Positions 9,423 to 22,704 of a stretch of DNA of 26,362 nucleotides are shown here, one piece after another. How positions within the stretch are numbered: the stretch's first letter is position 1; each line of letters begins with the position of its first letter. This stretch comes from Stereum hirsutum FP-91666 SS1 (taxonomy: Eukaryota > Basidiomycota > Agaricomycetes > Russulales > Stereaceae): NCBI RefSeq assembly GCF_000264905.1, contig NW_006763152.1, positions 292,295 through 318,656 on the forward strand, given 5' to 3'. The translations under genes and the position numbers were made by a program. Under the pieces are notes generated by a model, which had not been told where the DNA came from, did not search any database, and saw only the letters and a program-made list of their open reading frames with translations.

Positions 9423-11245
9423 ATGCTCCTGCTGGTCATTGAATTCTTCATCTCTTGCTTCTTCGAGATCTATCTCCGCCCCGCCGACCCGTTTTCAGCC
9501 ACGTCGCGCTTGTTCAACCGCAGTCCATTCTCGTAACGACCTTTTCAACTACACATCTGGGCGATGGATGCAAGTTTCATACCTGCTTTCTTCTGCCCAT
9601 ATATCCGACCACTAATCAAACGTTCTCAGCTACAACGATGCTCTTCGCCACGCAGAGCGCAAACGTGTTTTTAACGTCGATGGGCTATGCCGACTTGCAG
9701 CGGAGTCGGTCAATCGAAGTCCCAATGATGTTCACAACTTAGAAAAGCTGGCCGAGGGTGGATTCAACCGTATCTTTCTGATCACCATGCGCGACGGCTT
9801 CCAGATGGTAGCACGTATCCCATACCCGATCACGGTTCCCAAATACTACGCTGTCGCTAGTGAAGCAGCCACTATGGCCTTCCTTCGTTCCTTTGGGCTT
9901 CCTATTCCCGAGGTGTACGGGTACTCCCCTGTGCCGGACAATGTCGCAGGAACCGAGTACACCTTCATGGAGTTCGTCCGAGGCACCAAATTAAGCGACG
10001 TATGGGCTGACCTTGGGGATCGGGATATCGCTTCAGTTTTACATCAACTTGCTGGACTCGAGTCCAAGATGATGTCGGTTTCTTTACCGGCTGGCGGAAG
10101 CCTGTACTACACACACGACATGGAGAAGCGGGATGGCATCTCGGGCATCCTGCTAGTAGAAAACGAGCGTTTCTGCGTCGGTCCTGATGTAAGATTACCT
10201 CTGTGGTTTGGCAGGAGATCACTGATTGACGTCAATCGAGGACCACGTACGCTGCTCTCTACCCTTTTATTGCATTAACGCCCTCAACGAGTAGACAACT
10301 TCAGATATTACGGCCGAAGAAACGCTCGTAAACGCAGCTCACAAAGAACTGGCGTATCTGGAGCAGTTCGGCGAGCCGTTGTTGCCTTTGGAGCGCATCA
10401 GGAGGGAGACTTACTAGTACAAAAAGCAGTCTCCGCTGGATCACATCGAAAACCTTAAGCGTTATCTCCTCATTGCATCTTCACACGTTCCCAATGACCC
10501 AACTCTCCGTCATTTCCGTATCCGCCATCCAGACCTCCACCCGAGCAATATCATCGTTTCAAGGTCGCCCGACTCCAGCTGGCAAGTGACTGGCCTGCTC
10601 GACTGGCAGCATGCCTCGATCCTACCCATGTTTCTCCTGGCGGGTATACCCCAACGCCTCCAGAACTATGGCGACCCCGTTTCGGAGTCTATGACGCAGC
10701 CTGCGCTACCGAAGAATCTGGACGACTTAGACGAAGCCGAGCGCCTTCCAGCGAAGGGTCTCTACCATCGCCGCCTCGTCCACTACCACTACGTCAAGGC
10801 CACGGAGGAATGCAGCGAGCTCCACCACAAGGCATTAATAAGCCATATGGGCGTGCTCCGCCGCCGCCTTTTCGATCACGCCAGTAGCTTGTGGGACGGC
10901 GAGACTCTCGAGCTGAAGGTGGACTTGATTGAATCAGTGGAGCGCTGGGAAGCGCTTACAGGCGGAGGTGCGCAGTGTCCAATTGTGTTCGACGCTGAGG
11001 ATGTTCGGGAGACAAAGAGGTTGGGGAAAGTACAGGAAGGAACAGACGAGACCATGGAGGCGGTCCGGAGCATGATTGGATGCGGGGAGGAGGGGTGGGT
11101 TCCCACAGAGGACTATGAGGAGGCCATGGCCCGCACCAAGGAGCTGAAAGAGGCTGCGTTGGCGGCAGCCACGTCAGCGGCGGAACGGGCTGAGATCACG
11201 AAGCACTGGATTTTCGACGACATAGACGAAGATAAATACGCGTAG
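9423..11245 (+). CDS. AIM9-like phosphotransferase (APH/ChoK kinase-like fold), interrupted by an in-frame TAG
   Basis: Exons 9499-9569, 9630-10246 and 10305-11245 are well supported. A tentative first exon 9423-9434 supplies the ATG, but its donor (gtcatt) is poor, so the 5' end is uncertain. The frame spans about 546 codons. Family landmarks in order: DLFNYTSGRW(I)YND, VFNVDGLCRLAAESVNRSP, LAEGGFNRIFLITMRDG, FQMVARIPYP, EYTFMEFVRGTKL, RIRHPDLHPSNIIV (catalytic Asp/Asn loop) and GLLDWQHASILP (metal-binding Asp). The second intron (9570-9629) uses a GC donor. TAG at 10415-10417 falls in frame at about codon 271, before the catalytic loop, so translation would give an inactive half-protein. 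Everything else is intact to the final TAG. It is either a young pseudogene or a base error. Yeast Aim9 is mitochondrial; the Arg-rich N-terminus here would fit import (inference). Substrate unknown. Confidence 0.8.
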
Positions 11246-11502
11246 TGGATCGAACTGAATACTAACAAATAACCTCGGCAGGGAAACTCATCGTAGAGCA
11301 GGAATATGTCGATACCGCCCAAATACCACCGCTCTTCAGCTTCTTGACGCTATCAGGAATATTTATTTCCGATCTCATTTCTTTCTGATCCTCATCCGTC
11401 GTGCTACCTGCCGTATGGTTCAAGCAGAATATTGCGTGCCATCCAAGATCGCGTAACGTACAAATTAGTGAACCCCCCGATTAACATAATATACGGAACT
11501 TC

Positions 11503-13782
11503 TCATTCTCGCCCAATTGCCAACGCAAATCTCTTTGCATACTTCCCACTTTCATTCTTCTTTATCCCCTCCTTCTGTTTTGGAACTTCATCTGCCTCCA
11601 CTCCGTTCCCATATCTATCATTCTGCACACCACCCGAACTATATAACGAGCCAACGCCACCACCTCCACTCTCATCCGAAAACCTCTCCAATCTAAACAT
11701 AGCCCTCTCTTCCACCCCAATCTCGTGCGGTCCCCACTTCAACATCTCCTTCGAATACCCCGGACAGCACCAATCCCTCGCCATCTCCAGCTCCTCATCC
11801 AATGCGCATTTCCTGATCTTCCTACCAAACCCAGAGTCCGGGCTTTCCAACGACAGACTGAGGCCCAAGAGCCGGACGAGGTTCAAGGTGCGGTCGTGGA
11901 GACGGAGAGGGATGAGAGATGGATGGGTCGTGTTGAGCGTGTAGGTCGACATGCTGCTTATTTGAAAAATGTAGTCGATGGAAAAGTCGAGGAGACCGCC
12001 GTTCGAGAGATAAAAGTCGACTGCTTCGAGTTCTTCTACGCCGACCGTGAAACTCATACCAGGCGTGAGCTTACAATTTTCTCGAGTCTTGGACTTGGTA
12101 CCAACGGTCTTGAGTTTGGTTTTCAGATGTTCACGAAGGTTCGAGACGGTCGGAGCGTCTTGGAAAAGCGTGTGGCGTAGGAAGGAGTGGATAAGCCAAA
12201 ATGTGGCGCGCCAGCCTTTATATAGAGGAGGGGTAAGACGGGTACGAATGTGGGAGGGGAGAAAACAGAGGGATGGGTCAACGTCTTGATCCTTTATAGG
12301 AGTAAACTTGAAGGACGATTCCGAGGCGCTCTGCGTATGGCGGTTACGAGGCGCCGTCAAGAGAGCGTCCGGAATGTGAGGGATGCGATCTATGATCACG
12401 GAACAACGGTCTGTGACGCAAATCCCACAATAATCAGCATCAAATATCGAGGGAGTGGACGTAGAAAGGGTCTACCAAACATCCAAACTCCCATCCGCTC
12501 GCTGAACCATCCCTCCGCACACTCGCCACACGTACATCCCCACCTCCTCTTCCTAACATATTCCTCCTCCGTTCCCCCACCCATGCCCACGGCTTCCCCC
12601 AATGCCTTCTTCATCAACCACTTGATCCTTAAGAATTTCTCGTCAAATCCTCTAAACACCCCGAACTCAGCATCATCCTTTTCCTTCCGCTTATTCAAGA
12701 GGCGGCCGCACAGCTCCCTGGCGCTCATGAACGCCACGTTGTCCCTCCTATCGATATCCCTACTCGCGCCGAGAGAAAGCAGAACTCTGACTGCTGCGAC
12801 AGAAGGCTGTTGAACGGCCACGAGTAAGGGTGTGAATCCGCGATAGTCTCTATCGTGAATGATGGAAGGCTTAGAACGATGAAAACCGAGGATGATGAGA
12901 GGTATTTGTTCTTCAAGAGCGGTCTGAAGGTAATAATGCACAGGGAAGAAACGAGAGTCGTATTCCGCGCCTATTGGTTCGAGATCGTCGGGCCTGCCAT
13001 AGGTAAGAACACCATCTTTCGATACAACCGGACAGTCAGGGGGAGGGGGGTTGTCAATATCGTCTCGAGCGGAGATGTAGCGTGAGGGATGGGTGGGAGA
13101 TGTGGCGAAGGCGAAAACGGCCGTGCGTCCTACGCGACGGAAACCGACAGATCTGAGGAGACTAATTCGTCGGGTGCAGGGACTGGAGTTTTTCCCTGCG
13201 TTGCTGGGCCAGGACCATGAAAACATGTATTGCGCGCCGGATGAGGCAATATGTTTGGATCGAAGCAAGTTTCGCAAAAGCATGGTCGCGATCGCTCGGG
13301 AGGTCGGATCCTGAAGAGCAAATGGGAACAGCATCATGAATCAGTCACGCGTTCACTGGGATGTGGAATATAAGGAACCGGCGCACCTTGTAGCCATCAG
13401 AGCTGCCCGAAACTGCGACTTCTCCAATAAAGAGTACCATAACTCCGTCATTAATTTCTCTACCCCAGACTCCTGAGCCCTTCTGCCATTTATCATCGAC
13501 CAAGAAATCCCTGACACTTCTGTACTTGTCGAACACTTCGAAGTAGGCATCATGCAAGTCCTGCTCCTCCGAGCGTTTAGCAGATATAAGACCGGGTAAC
13601 GGGCATCCATGCAGCATGTCTCTATCTAGCAACCACCCGATCATTTGAGCAAGGCATCCTTTGATGGGATGAATGAGGCTACATGACAGAGTTTGGATAA
13701 GGAGAGGATAGACTGGGTGAGGCTGGCAGTCGACTGAAAGGCTGCAGTCGGTGTATTTCTCGGGACTAGCGACAGAGTTCAT
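11503..13782 (-). CDS. Ankyrin-repeat protein of unknown function
   Basis: Transcript-order exons: 13782-13387, 13310-12476 and 12410-11503. The introns are 76 and 65 nt, the phases agree, and the product is 712 residues. The start is the ATG at 13782, about 50 bp after TATAAA; in-frame codons further upstream have no ATG. Ankyrin-like helices lie at about 288-338 (DYRGFTPLLVAVQQPSVAAV followed by RVLLSLGASRDIDRRDN). A Cys-rich WGCTCGECAEGWFSERM lies near 396-412, just before the second intron. The C-terminal 300 residues match no domain I can name. They include LPSHIRTRLTPPLYKGW and a Gly/Ser-rich tail. I recall similar ankyrin plus CTCG-x-C proteins in Agaricomycetes, but no function. The gene is tail to tail with the phosphotransferase, 257 bp apart. 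Confidence 0.75.
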
Positions 13783-13830
13783 GGTCAGAGAAAAGAGTAG
13801 CCTTCGAAAAGATTGAGACTTGCTAAAAGC

Positions 13831-13836
13831 TTTATA
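13831..13836 (-). promoter_or_regulatory. TATA box for the ankyrin-repeat gene
   Basis: On the minus strand GGTATAAAGC lies 48 bp before the ATG at 13782. This spacing predicts a very short leader and helps to choose that ATG. Confidence 0.45.
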
Positions 13837-15332
13837 CCTCAACGCGGGTGGAGGATCCTATGTGACATGCGATGGGCTAAGAACGATGATCCTCAGTGCG
13901 GACCCGTAAACAAGACTGGGGGTCTGCGAAACAGGCATCCCAAAGTCCAAGTTATTACAGAGAATATATGCCAGAGAATATAATGCACCACAAGCAGAAA
14001 ATAATAAAGATGCTTTCCCATGATGTGTTTCGGATTTCTGTGCCAGCGCTTCACGAACGAAGAGCCGGTTTACTTGTTTACCAGTCTCAGCCTCCGTCTA
14101 GGAATGTACGAAAGCAACGAAACCGACTGATGCAAGAAGGATAGAACAAATTTGTGCTGAAAAAACACTTCACCGAGGTGATCCGTACGAACAGAGGATA
14201 GAAAGCCGTTATGGAGGGGTCGGAAACTCGAAAGCAAAGCCAGAGGGCCACCTCGCCACCCATGCCAGCTCTACTTACACGTGGTATTGCTCCCGCGCCT
14301 CGGAAGGTTCTTTAATTTCGAACATTTTTTGGAAACATCCCCGCAGTGCCGCGACCGTCGTCTCTGTCAACGCTTAAAGCAAGGTTCTCTCTCCACACAG
14401 TGCAGTATGATCTCTATATCCTAGTAGAAACGCTGGCGGTCCCGAAAAGCTCATGATTCTTGCCGTTGATACTCGTGCTAGTGTGCTTTGGCTCTGGACT
14501 CGTCCCGCCTCCCCCACATTCTGGCGTCAATGGAAGCAGGAGCAATGCGAATGCGAACGAGGGCGATCCTTGAAAACGAGACTTGGGAAAAGTGACGATA
14601 GGGAACGTGTTGGCCACGTGAATGCTGGCGTGTGGGTCCACATTTACTGTTTGGTTCCATTTTGGCGTGGTTGAAGACGCGTGGGTCCTCAAGTTGCTTC
14701 TGAGGTGTACTTTGACGGTTCTGATTTCGGTCCCTTTTATCATGGTATTCCTCAGACTCTACCTTCTCCATCTACAAGTGCAGCTTCACTTAGAGGGTTC
14801 ATGCCCAGACCGTTCATGGCTGCTCGGCGGGACCGTCTGTATGCTCCCTGATCTCGAGGCTTCTGTCCCTCCCGCGAACCGCATATGTCACCCTTGACTC
14901 TGCTTTTCTAGACGTCCCGCTATCTGGTCCTTTGATACGTGGCTTGTAAATAACCCCTATCGTGGCACGGTCTCCCCAACATTAAAAGCAGCAGACTTTG
15001 CACGCGTCTCCCTCCTGCACGGTCTTCCATTCTCCCCTCTGCGTCTGCCTAGGTGATGGGAATACGTGGTCACTCTCAAGTACTGCAAGTAGTCTGGCCT
15101 CTCAGCATACCTTCACAAAGGAGTCAGAGATGAAGCGATAGCGTGTATTTTCGTGCTTCTGGTCGTGGGAGCGTGGCGTACTCATGGTGGTCTGCAGGCC
15201 TCGGTAGCGGAAGAAGGACCAGATTACAAGAGTGAAAGGGTGCTGTATTAGACTCCCTCTAACAGGTTTCGACACTCCGTGCCATACGACGTCCTTCATC
15301 CGCATCTCTTGCCGCCTTCACATACACTCCCC
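13837..15332. other. Gene-free stretch, about 1.5 kb
   Basis: No recognised gene. A plus-strand open stretch near 14671-14850 reads in places like protein (for example VASEVYFDGSDFGPFYHGIP) but starts right after a stop codon, has no ATG nearby and matches no known family. The rest shows stop-rich frames on both strands. It must contain the upstream region of the small membrane protein that follows and the upstream region of the ankyrin gene. Confidence 0.35.
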
Positions 15333-15851
15333 ATGCCCTTGCTGACTTCACTCTGCGAGCTCTGGTCCTGCGTCCTCTACGTATTCGGCTTTTTGGTTCT
15401 GCTATGCGCCATCGACAATACTCGAATCCAGCACACCAGAACCATCTATCTCTACGACCCCAACGGCGCCGAGTACATTTCTTTCGAAGTAGCAACATAC
15501 GGGGTGCGGGAGAACGCCCCGAACGCGCCCGTGCCGACGTTGTTAGCCGCCGATGGGGTAGCCCAGGAACCTGATATGCGAGCCGGGAGCAACAGTGCGA
15601 GAGGTGGGAGGGCTATCAGGGCGGACAGTCAGAGGGATACAGATGGGTCTGATCTAAGCATGAGCTACGGTTCAACTGTTACCGAGTCGCCATCTGCGGC
15701 GTCGACCTCCATCTCGGGTGAGACGTTGGTGGGGTCCGACGCTGGAACGTCGATGTCTGTCGGGACTTTAGTGGGGTCAGAGCCTGGAACGTCGATGTCT
15801 GGTGACACGTTAGTGGGATCTGTCGACTCTGACTGGGATATGTTGGAGTAG
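15333..15851 (+). CDS. Small single-pass membrane protein with Ser/Thr/Gly-rich repeat tail (copy A)
   Basis: 172 residues, unspliced. One hydrophobic helix (about residues 9-27, around LWSCVLYVFGFLVLLCAI) follows the start. It is followed by a basic patch and RTIYLYDPNGAEYISFE, then a low-complexity tail. Near the C-terminus a 14-residue unit of the type S(I/M)S-x2-TLVGS-x4 occurs three times in tandem before an acidic end (DSDWDMLE). Basic residues after the helix suggest N-out, C-in topology. The internal ATG was chosen over one 54 bp upstream because it directly precedes the helix. The juxtamembrane motif resembles those of the genes at 20317-20655 and 22705-22872. No function is known to me. 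Confidence 0.6.
   Translation: MPLLTSLCELWSCVLYVFGFLVLLCAIDNTRIQHTRTIYLYDPNGAEYISFEVATYGVRENAPNAPVPTLLAADGVAQEPDMRAGSNSARGGRAIRADSQRDTDGSDLSMSYGSTVTESPSAASTSISGETLVGSDAGTSMSVGTLVGSEPGTSMSGDTLVGSVDSDWDMLE
15708..15833 (+). repeat. 42-bp coding tandem repeat, three copies
   Basis: Three 42-bp units encode variants of a 14-residue motif with TLVGS as its constant core. Copies two and three are the most alike (GGAACGTCGATGTCTG is shared at their boundaries). Such in-frame minisatellites commonly vary in copy number between strains. Confidence 0.7.
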
Positions 15852-17204
15852 GCGATCGTACGGCTTTGGTAGTGCTGTAAGTTCGCGCTCACCTACCTTT
15901 CGAACGAAGCGGCTCAGGATCCTTGCTATTTATTTAGACCGACGTTGCTTCTTCCTCTGGTCGATAGCATAACCCTTTCAGCTACGGATACGAAGAATAC
16001 TGTGAGTGCTCTCCTTATGAGTGGTCTTTGCGAACACTGATACAAGACGTGGGATCGACAGCCTAGTTTGACCCACCTAATCTAACTTATGCCTGGATAT
16101 CACGTCCTTCAACCATAGCCTGCCTACTCGGCATTGCGCACACAACCCGACACGAGAAGCGTCAGCTTCGAACGCAGCGAGAACGCATGTGAAGGAGAGG
16201 AGGTTGGGTCTGTTTGTAGGCTTGTATTTATTTAATCCCATTTAAAGTCGGCGCATATACAGGCGGGGAGTGAATGTTTGAACGGTAGATAGGTGCAAAG
16301 TGGAATATTGGGACCCAAGTAATGTTATTGCTTAGAGCTTGAACTCGCTGCGGAATATTTCAAGTTGCTGGAGGATGATGATGACTACGATCCATATGGT
16401 CCTGTTCCTGTGGGAGCTTTGATGGCACGCTTGGTGGATCTGACCTCCACGGCTGGATGTATAGAAGAGCCCGCATAATAGACCTTTGTATTTGGGGATC
16501 TGGGGATTGGATGTATGCAGGTTGACAGCGATGAGATATTTGTGTTCGGACTGTTACACCGTTCATATGCGCAGAATGCACAAATTACAGGAAAAATACA
16601 GGACGAAAAAGACTGCTGGGCTCACAACATGCCGCGGTGCGGATACGGCAAATCGAAGTCTTGTTTCACAACAAAGCTCCTTCGAGGTTCATGACCGACT
16701 CAACACAGGAGACGGCACAGCCTGGCAGATGATCTGACCCACCACGACAAAGAGGAAAGACGACCAGAGCAGGGGAAGTTGCGCCCTCAAGGCCGATTAG
16801 GCTTCCCAGTCAGCCCTCTGACCCTAGACCTCGTTGAACAACCTGATCTCCATCTCACCTCGACCGAAAGTCAACGCGAACACGGGATCTCAGGCTTGCA
16901 TCCTACACCCCACACCCGTCATGAGCGCACGTTGAGCCGACGAATGAATACAAGAATGATATGTATAATAAAGTTACATTGTACAACACCCGACCGTACG
17001 CATATGAGCGAGTCGGGAGCCACACAAAACGACGAAAACAGAGATGATAAAAGATAGTCAGAACAAATGGTCGGAAAGCCCGAATAGCGGATAGCATGAG
17101 ATGGGAAAGAAACCGCAGGAGAAAAGAAACAAATCCAATAAAACGATCCCGCTCGCCACCGCCACGTCGCCACACACAAAGTTCGCACCCACTTCGAACT
17201 GAGC
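15852..17204. other. Gene-poor stretch between membrane protein A and fumarate reductase
   Basis: Apart from the candidate exon annotated separately at 16335-16478, nothing is recognisable. It contains the 3' flank of the upstream plus-strand gene and the 3' flank of the minus-strand fumarate reductase gene. No RNA gene or repeat of note. Confidence 0.35.
16335..16478 (+). other. Candidate coding exon, unidentified
   Basis: A 48-codon open stretch follows a possible splice acceptor (attgcttag) and ends in TAA. It reads like real protein, with LLEDDDDYDPYGPVPVGALM and then ARLVDLTSTAGCIEEPA. It has no start codon of its own and no upstream exon was found. It may be a gene remnant or a last exon. 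Confidence 0.2.
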
Positions 17205-19395
<2,191 letters not shown>

Positions 19396-19491
19396 CTCTT
19401 TCTTAATGAATTGTCTGGAATAAAAGCAAGAACGAAAGCGGCGGTGTGGAGAGAAGAGGGAACACAGGTAAAGGAACTGGAGGGAGGAGGT

Positions 19492-19497
19492 CTTATA
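19492..19497 (-). promoter_or_regulatory. TATA box for the fumarate reductase gene
   Basis: TATAAG on the minus strand lies about 97 bp before the ATG at 19395, a usual distance for a fungal core promoter with a leader of about 60-70 nt. Confidence 0.4.
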
Positions 19498-20316
19498 CAC
19501 GCTCAGGCCAATCACGCGCGGGAGATTGCCCCGGATCCCCACTTTCCATGTGATATTCCGGTCGGTCCGCTGCCCGATTAGGCGCATGTGGCGGGCGCGC
19601 ATACGGTGTGGCCCACGAGACAATGCCGTCGGTGACGAGAGTCGGGATGGGCATGTGAGGCAATAAGCAGGTTTTCAGGTGTTTCTCAGCGTATCATGGA
19701 CGAATTCAAGACGAATTCCTCATGCGCGGATTATATAGCGAACGATCACAAGGAAGGGGAGGATACGATAGCTCGAAGGATTGGGGGAACAGGGGATTAT
19801 ACTTTCCGAGTCCGGATCCAAGACATCCGGGTGAGAGTTGGTATCCGACATCGTGTCACACAGCTAACAACTCTGTTGGTATACAATGGGCTACATGGTG
19901 CGGAGAGGCAACGATAGAGGAATGAATTTATACGAAGTCAGAATGGAAGGCATGGATAAAGGATGGGCACGAGCGGACGCTGAAGGCGCCAACATCAGGG
20001 TGAAGAGGACAAGGAGCATTCGAGGAAGAAAAACATTGTTTAGACGCAAGATGTCGAGATTCGGAGAGCGTCAAAAGGATGCAGGAGGTCACGAACCTGT
20101 GCAGTAGACGCCACATAATCATCAGTAATCCTAGCCTCGATGAACAGAAAAACAAATGTCAACGTACTCTCTGCTCTGGTTTAGAGACCGTCAGCTCCTT
20201 GTTGAAACAATGATGTCCACAACGAAGTAACCTGTGGTATGTACATAGTCAAACGCAGCTCACAACCATTGAAATATGGGAGACGATCATGGTGGTGATA
20301 CTCACATTCATCGGCC
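19498..20316. other. Intergenic stretch upstream of fumarate reductase
   Basis: It contains the upstream region of the minus-strand fumarate reductase gene and the 3' flank of the next minus-strand gene. Short open frames are present, but none has family resemblance or splice support. Confidence 0.35.
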
Positions 20317-20655
20317 TCAACCCACCGTCGTCGACCTCCTCCCCTTCCTCCTCCCACTCGTCGCATCCTCCAACTCATACATCCTATGGTCCTCAATATA
20401 CCGCCTCTGCCTCTCCCTAGCATCCTGACTCCCATTCCCCGCCCCCATCGCCGAAACCATCCCTCTATTGACTGAAGAAGTAGACACAGAGATCGTCCTC
20501 CCCTCTCTGGTATGTTCGTAGACCATTGACTCGTCTCCGCCAGGTCGACGCGTAAACGTGAGCTTCTCGCGGTCGCGATTGACGCAGAGACTGAGGACTA
20601 CGAAACAGATGGCGCATAATACACTGTACCAGAATATGTACCCCGACCACTCCAT
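20317..20655 (-). CDS. Small single-pass membrane protein (copy B)
   Basis: 112 residues, unspliced as read. The start is the ATG at 20655, which directly precedes one hydrophobic helix (about residues 5-24, YIFWYSVLCAICFVVLSLCV). Next come a charged patch and EKLTFTRRPGGDESMVYE. The tail is hydrophilic, with a basic C-terminus (GRRKGRRS). The frame continues upstream to another ATG, but a TATA-like element at about 20787-20792 fits the shorter form. The juxtamembrane motif parallels copies A and C. Basic residues after the helix suggest a cytoplasmic tail. Function unknown. Confidence 0.55.
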   Translation of the reverse strand: MEWSGYIFWYSVLCAICFVVLSLCVNRDREKLTFTRRPGGDESMVYEHTREGRTISVSTSSVNRGMVSAMGAGNGSQDARERQRRYIEDHRMYELEDATSGRRKGRRSTTVG

Positions 20656-20786
20656 GATGCGATGAAGGGTAGATAGCGGGTGTATAATGGAAGCAAATAT
20701 TCGAGAGGAATGAACTGGGTCGTTGTGACCGTTCGGTGGGGAAGCAGATGGCGACCACAAAGGTTGCTTGTTGGACGTGCTGCGAC

Positions 20787-20792
20787 CTTATA
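20787..20792 (-). promoter_or_regulatory. TATA-like element for small membrane protein B
   Basis: TATAAG on the minus strand lies 132 bp before the ATG at 20655, leaving a leader of about 100 nt. Confidence 0.3.
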
Positions 20793-22704
20793 AGTATCCG
20801 CTAGGTGGGGGTGAGCCACTCCCTTTGCTCCTGAAAGCAAGCCTCGCCGCCACGCTGAGTGGCGCGCTCTCACGCAGAGAAGCATGCCATCGATATGCCT
20901 TTGACTCGAACGAGAAAACAGATAACGCATGAGATGTCCCTTCGAGGATATCGCACGAACGTGAGTGTGGGCTTCTTGTCTTGAAGTCCGAGAGGAGGGG
21001 ACAAAGATGAATAGGAGGCGAACCTAGAGGCGTCATCATTTTGTCTCTTTCGCCCAGAAATGGGAAAGCAGGAACACGAAGAGCAATGAGGCTGACCACA
21101 AGGTAGGAGAGATTGAGATAGACTTTAATAGAAGGTGTAAGAATTCTGATGGAGAGAGACACGTCGAGATGAAAGTACAGCCACAAAGAGCATGGTGACA
21201 GTCTCGGTATGGGGCGACATGCAATCCTGAAACACTTGGATGCCTTTATCCAAACATTACGAGGCCGAACAGACAGACAGACATACAACGCAGAGAAGCA
21301 CGGTTGCACAAAATAAAAGAGCGGTGAACATGAAGTATCATACAGCAGGAAACCGATGTTCCGCAAAAACCGAGCACAGAGAATAAAGATCGTACCAGGA
21401 GGGAAGTCAGTGCAGTCCCTCGGCTCTCTCCAAGAGTGGCGTAGGATAGCGAAGAACAGAGAAATTAGACATAAGGCAGGCAGCACGAGTGGGATGATGT
21501 TTCATAGAAGACCCAAAACTTCTGATCCCAACGCCTCGCAGGTAGTGGACCCACAGACACCGAAAGCATGTAGGCCTTCCTCCTATAGGATATTTTTTCA
21601 CGACCAGCAAAGAGAGCACCGATGAAAGCGAAGAGTTGAGATAGAGGCTCGACTACGCGCATAGGCATGAATATGGCGCATGTTTCCAAAGCCGATATGA
21701 AGGTAAAGAAGCCTGAGCTTCTGCGCAGCGAGGTGGAGGTGAGGAGAAGTGAGGAGGCCTCACTTCCACGGAACCGATATGCCATAGAGAGCTGATGACG
21801 CCCGTAACTAAATTCATGGCGACCAAGTACACCACTAAAGAGGCATGACTCAAAGGAACGAAATACATCGAGGGCGGGCAATGAGAAAACTGAGCATTTG
21901 TGGCAGAAAGAGCATGATGGTGGAGCGAAGCACGAACAAGAAAGAACGATCAAGCTGTCCGTGCGCTGTTTTCGTCGTGCGAACAAGCCCACGTGTCCCA
22001 CGTGTTACACTCAAGCCACGAACCACCGCGTCGGACACGTCGAACTTAACTTTGATGTTCCCTCTCGTCTCTTGCATGGATCTCGAGGTTAATAGTACTG
22101 TCACGCGACAAATGCTTGATTGGTACCACGGTACCCTTGCTCCTGGGCTCGATGTTGGCTCCTTATCATTGGTAGAGTAACTTGAAGTACCAACTGATCT
22201 TAATTTGGCCATTTCTTCAACTTGAACTTGACCGCACCTTGACCGTCCGGATACTGTGTCGACTTGTTTCCAATTGCAACTCACACCATAGCTGGTCATA
22301 GTCGTGATATAAGGGCAGGAATTCTTGAGGTACTCGCGGCTTCAGAGCCAGCGGTCTAGTCCTGTAGGTCTCATGCGTCACTTCTTCGCCACGCCACAGG
22401 TGTTCTTATATATAGCGCACACACGGCTAACGTCCGCTGAGTATATGAAGTTCGAGTTCTTGTCTTTCGGAGGTGAATTCTAATTCCACTCCATGGTTCA
22501 AATAGCTCGTACCAAAACCTCGACTGTCTCCAAAACGGAATTCGAATCGACTGTACCGACAGCCTCACCATAGTAGCCCGAGGTGAACATCGAGCATACT
22601 CAACCACCTTCTACCGACGGCGGTTCTCCCTCAGTATCCACACTCTCCAATCAACCCTTCCACATCCCCCCCTTCCTCCCCTTTCGCTACAGACCCTGAC
22701 TATC
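20793..22704. other. Unassigned stretch, possible decayed membrane-protein gene on the minus strand
   Basis: Between about 21870 and 21200 on the minus strand several frames contain strong hydrophobic helices (for example SLVVYLVAMNLVTGVISSLW and LVLPALCLISLFFAILRHSW). They lie in different frames, and no splice chain joins them cleanly. It could be the remnant of a multi-pass membrane protein, or chance in a composition-biased region. Nothing else is recognised up to 22704. Confidence 0.2.

Noticed and set aside
9342..9533. An alternative N-terminus for the phosphotransferase starting with a hydrophobic segment and splicing from 9534
   Set aside because: That splice would remove FNYTSGRW, the most conserved N-terminal motif of the family.
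10375..10417. An intron that would splice out the TAG of the phosphotransferase
   Set aside because: The available gt starts give 37- or 40-nt introns that break the downstream frame and delete conserved residues.
12396..13337. Two or three independent minus-strand genes instead of one ankyrin gene
   Set aside because: Introns at 13311-13386 and 12411-12475 have good gt..ag ends and join the frames exactly in phase, so one gene is the simpler reading.
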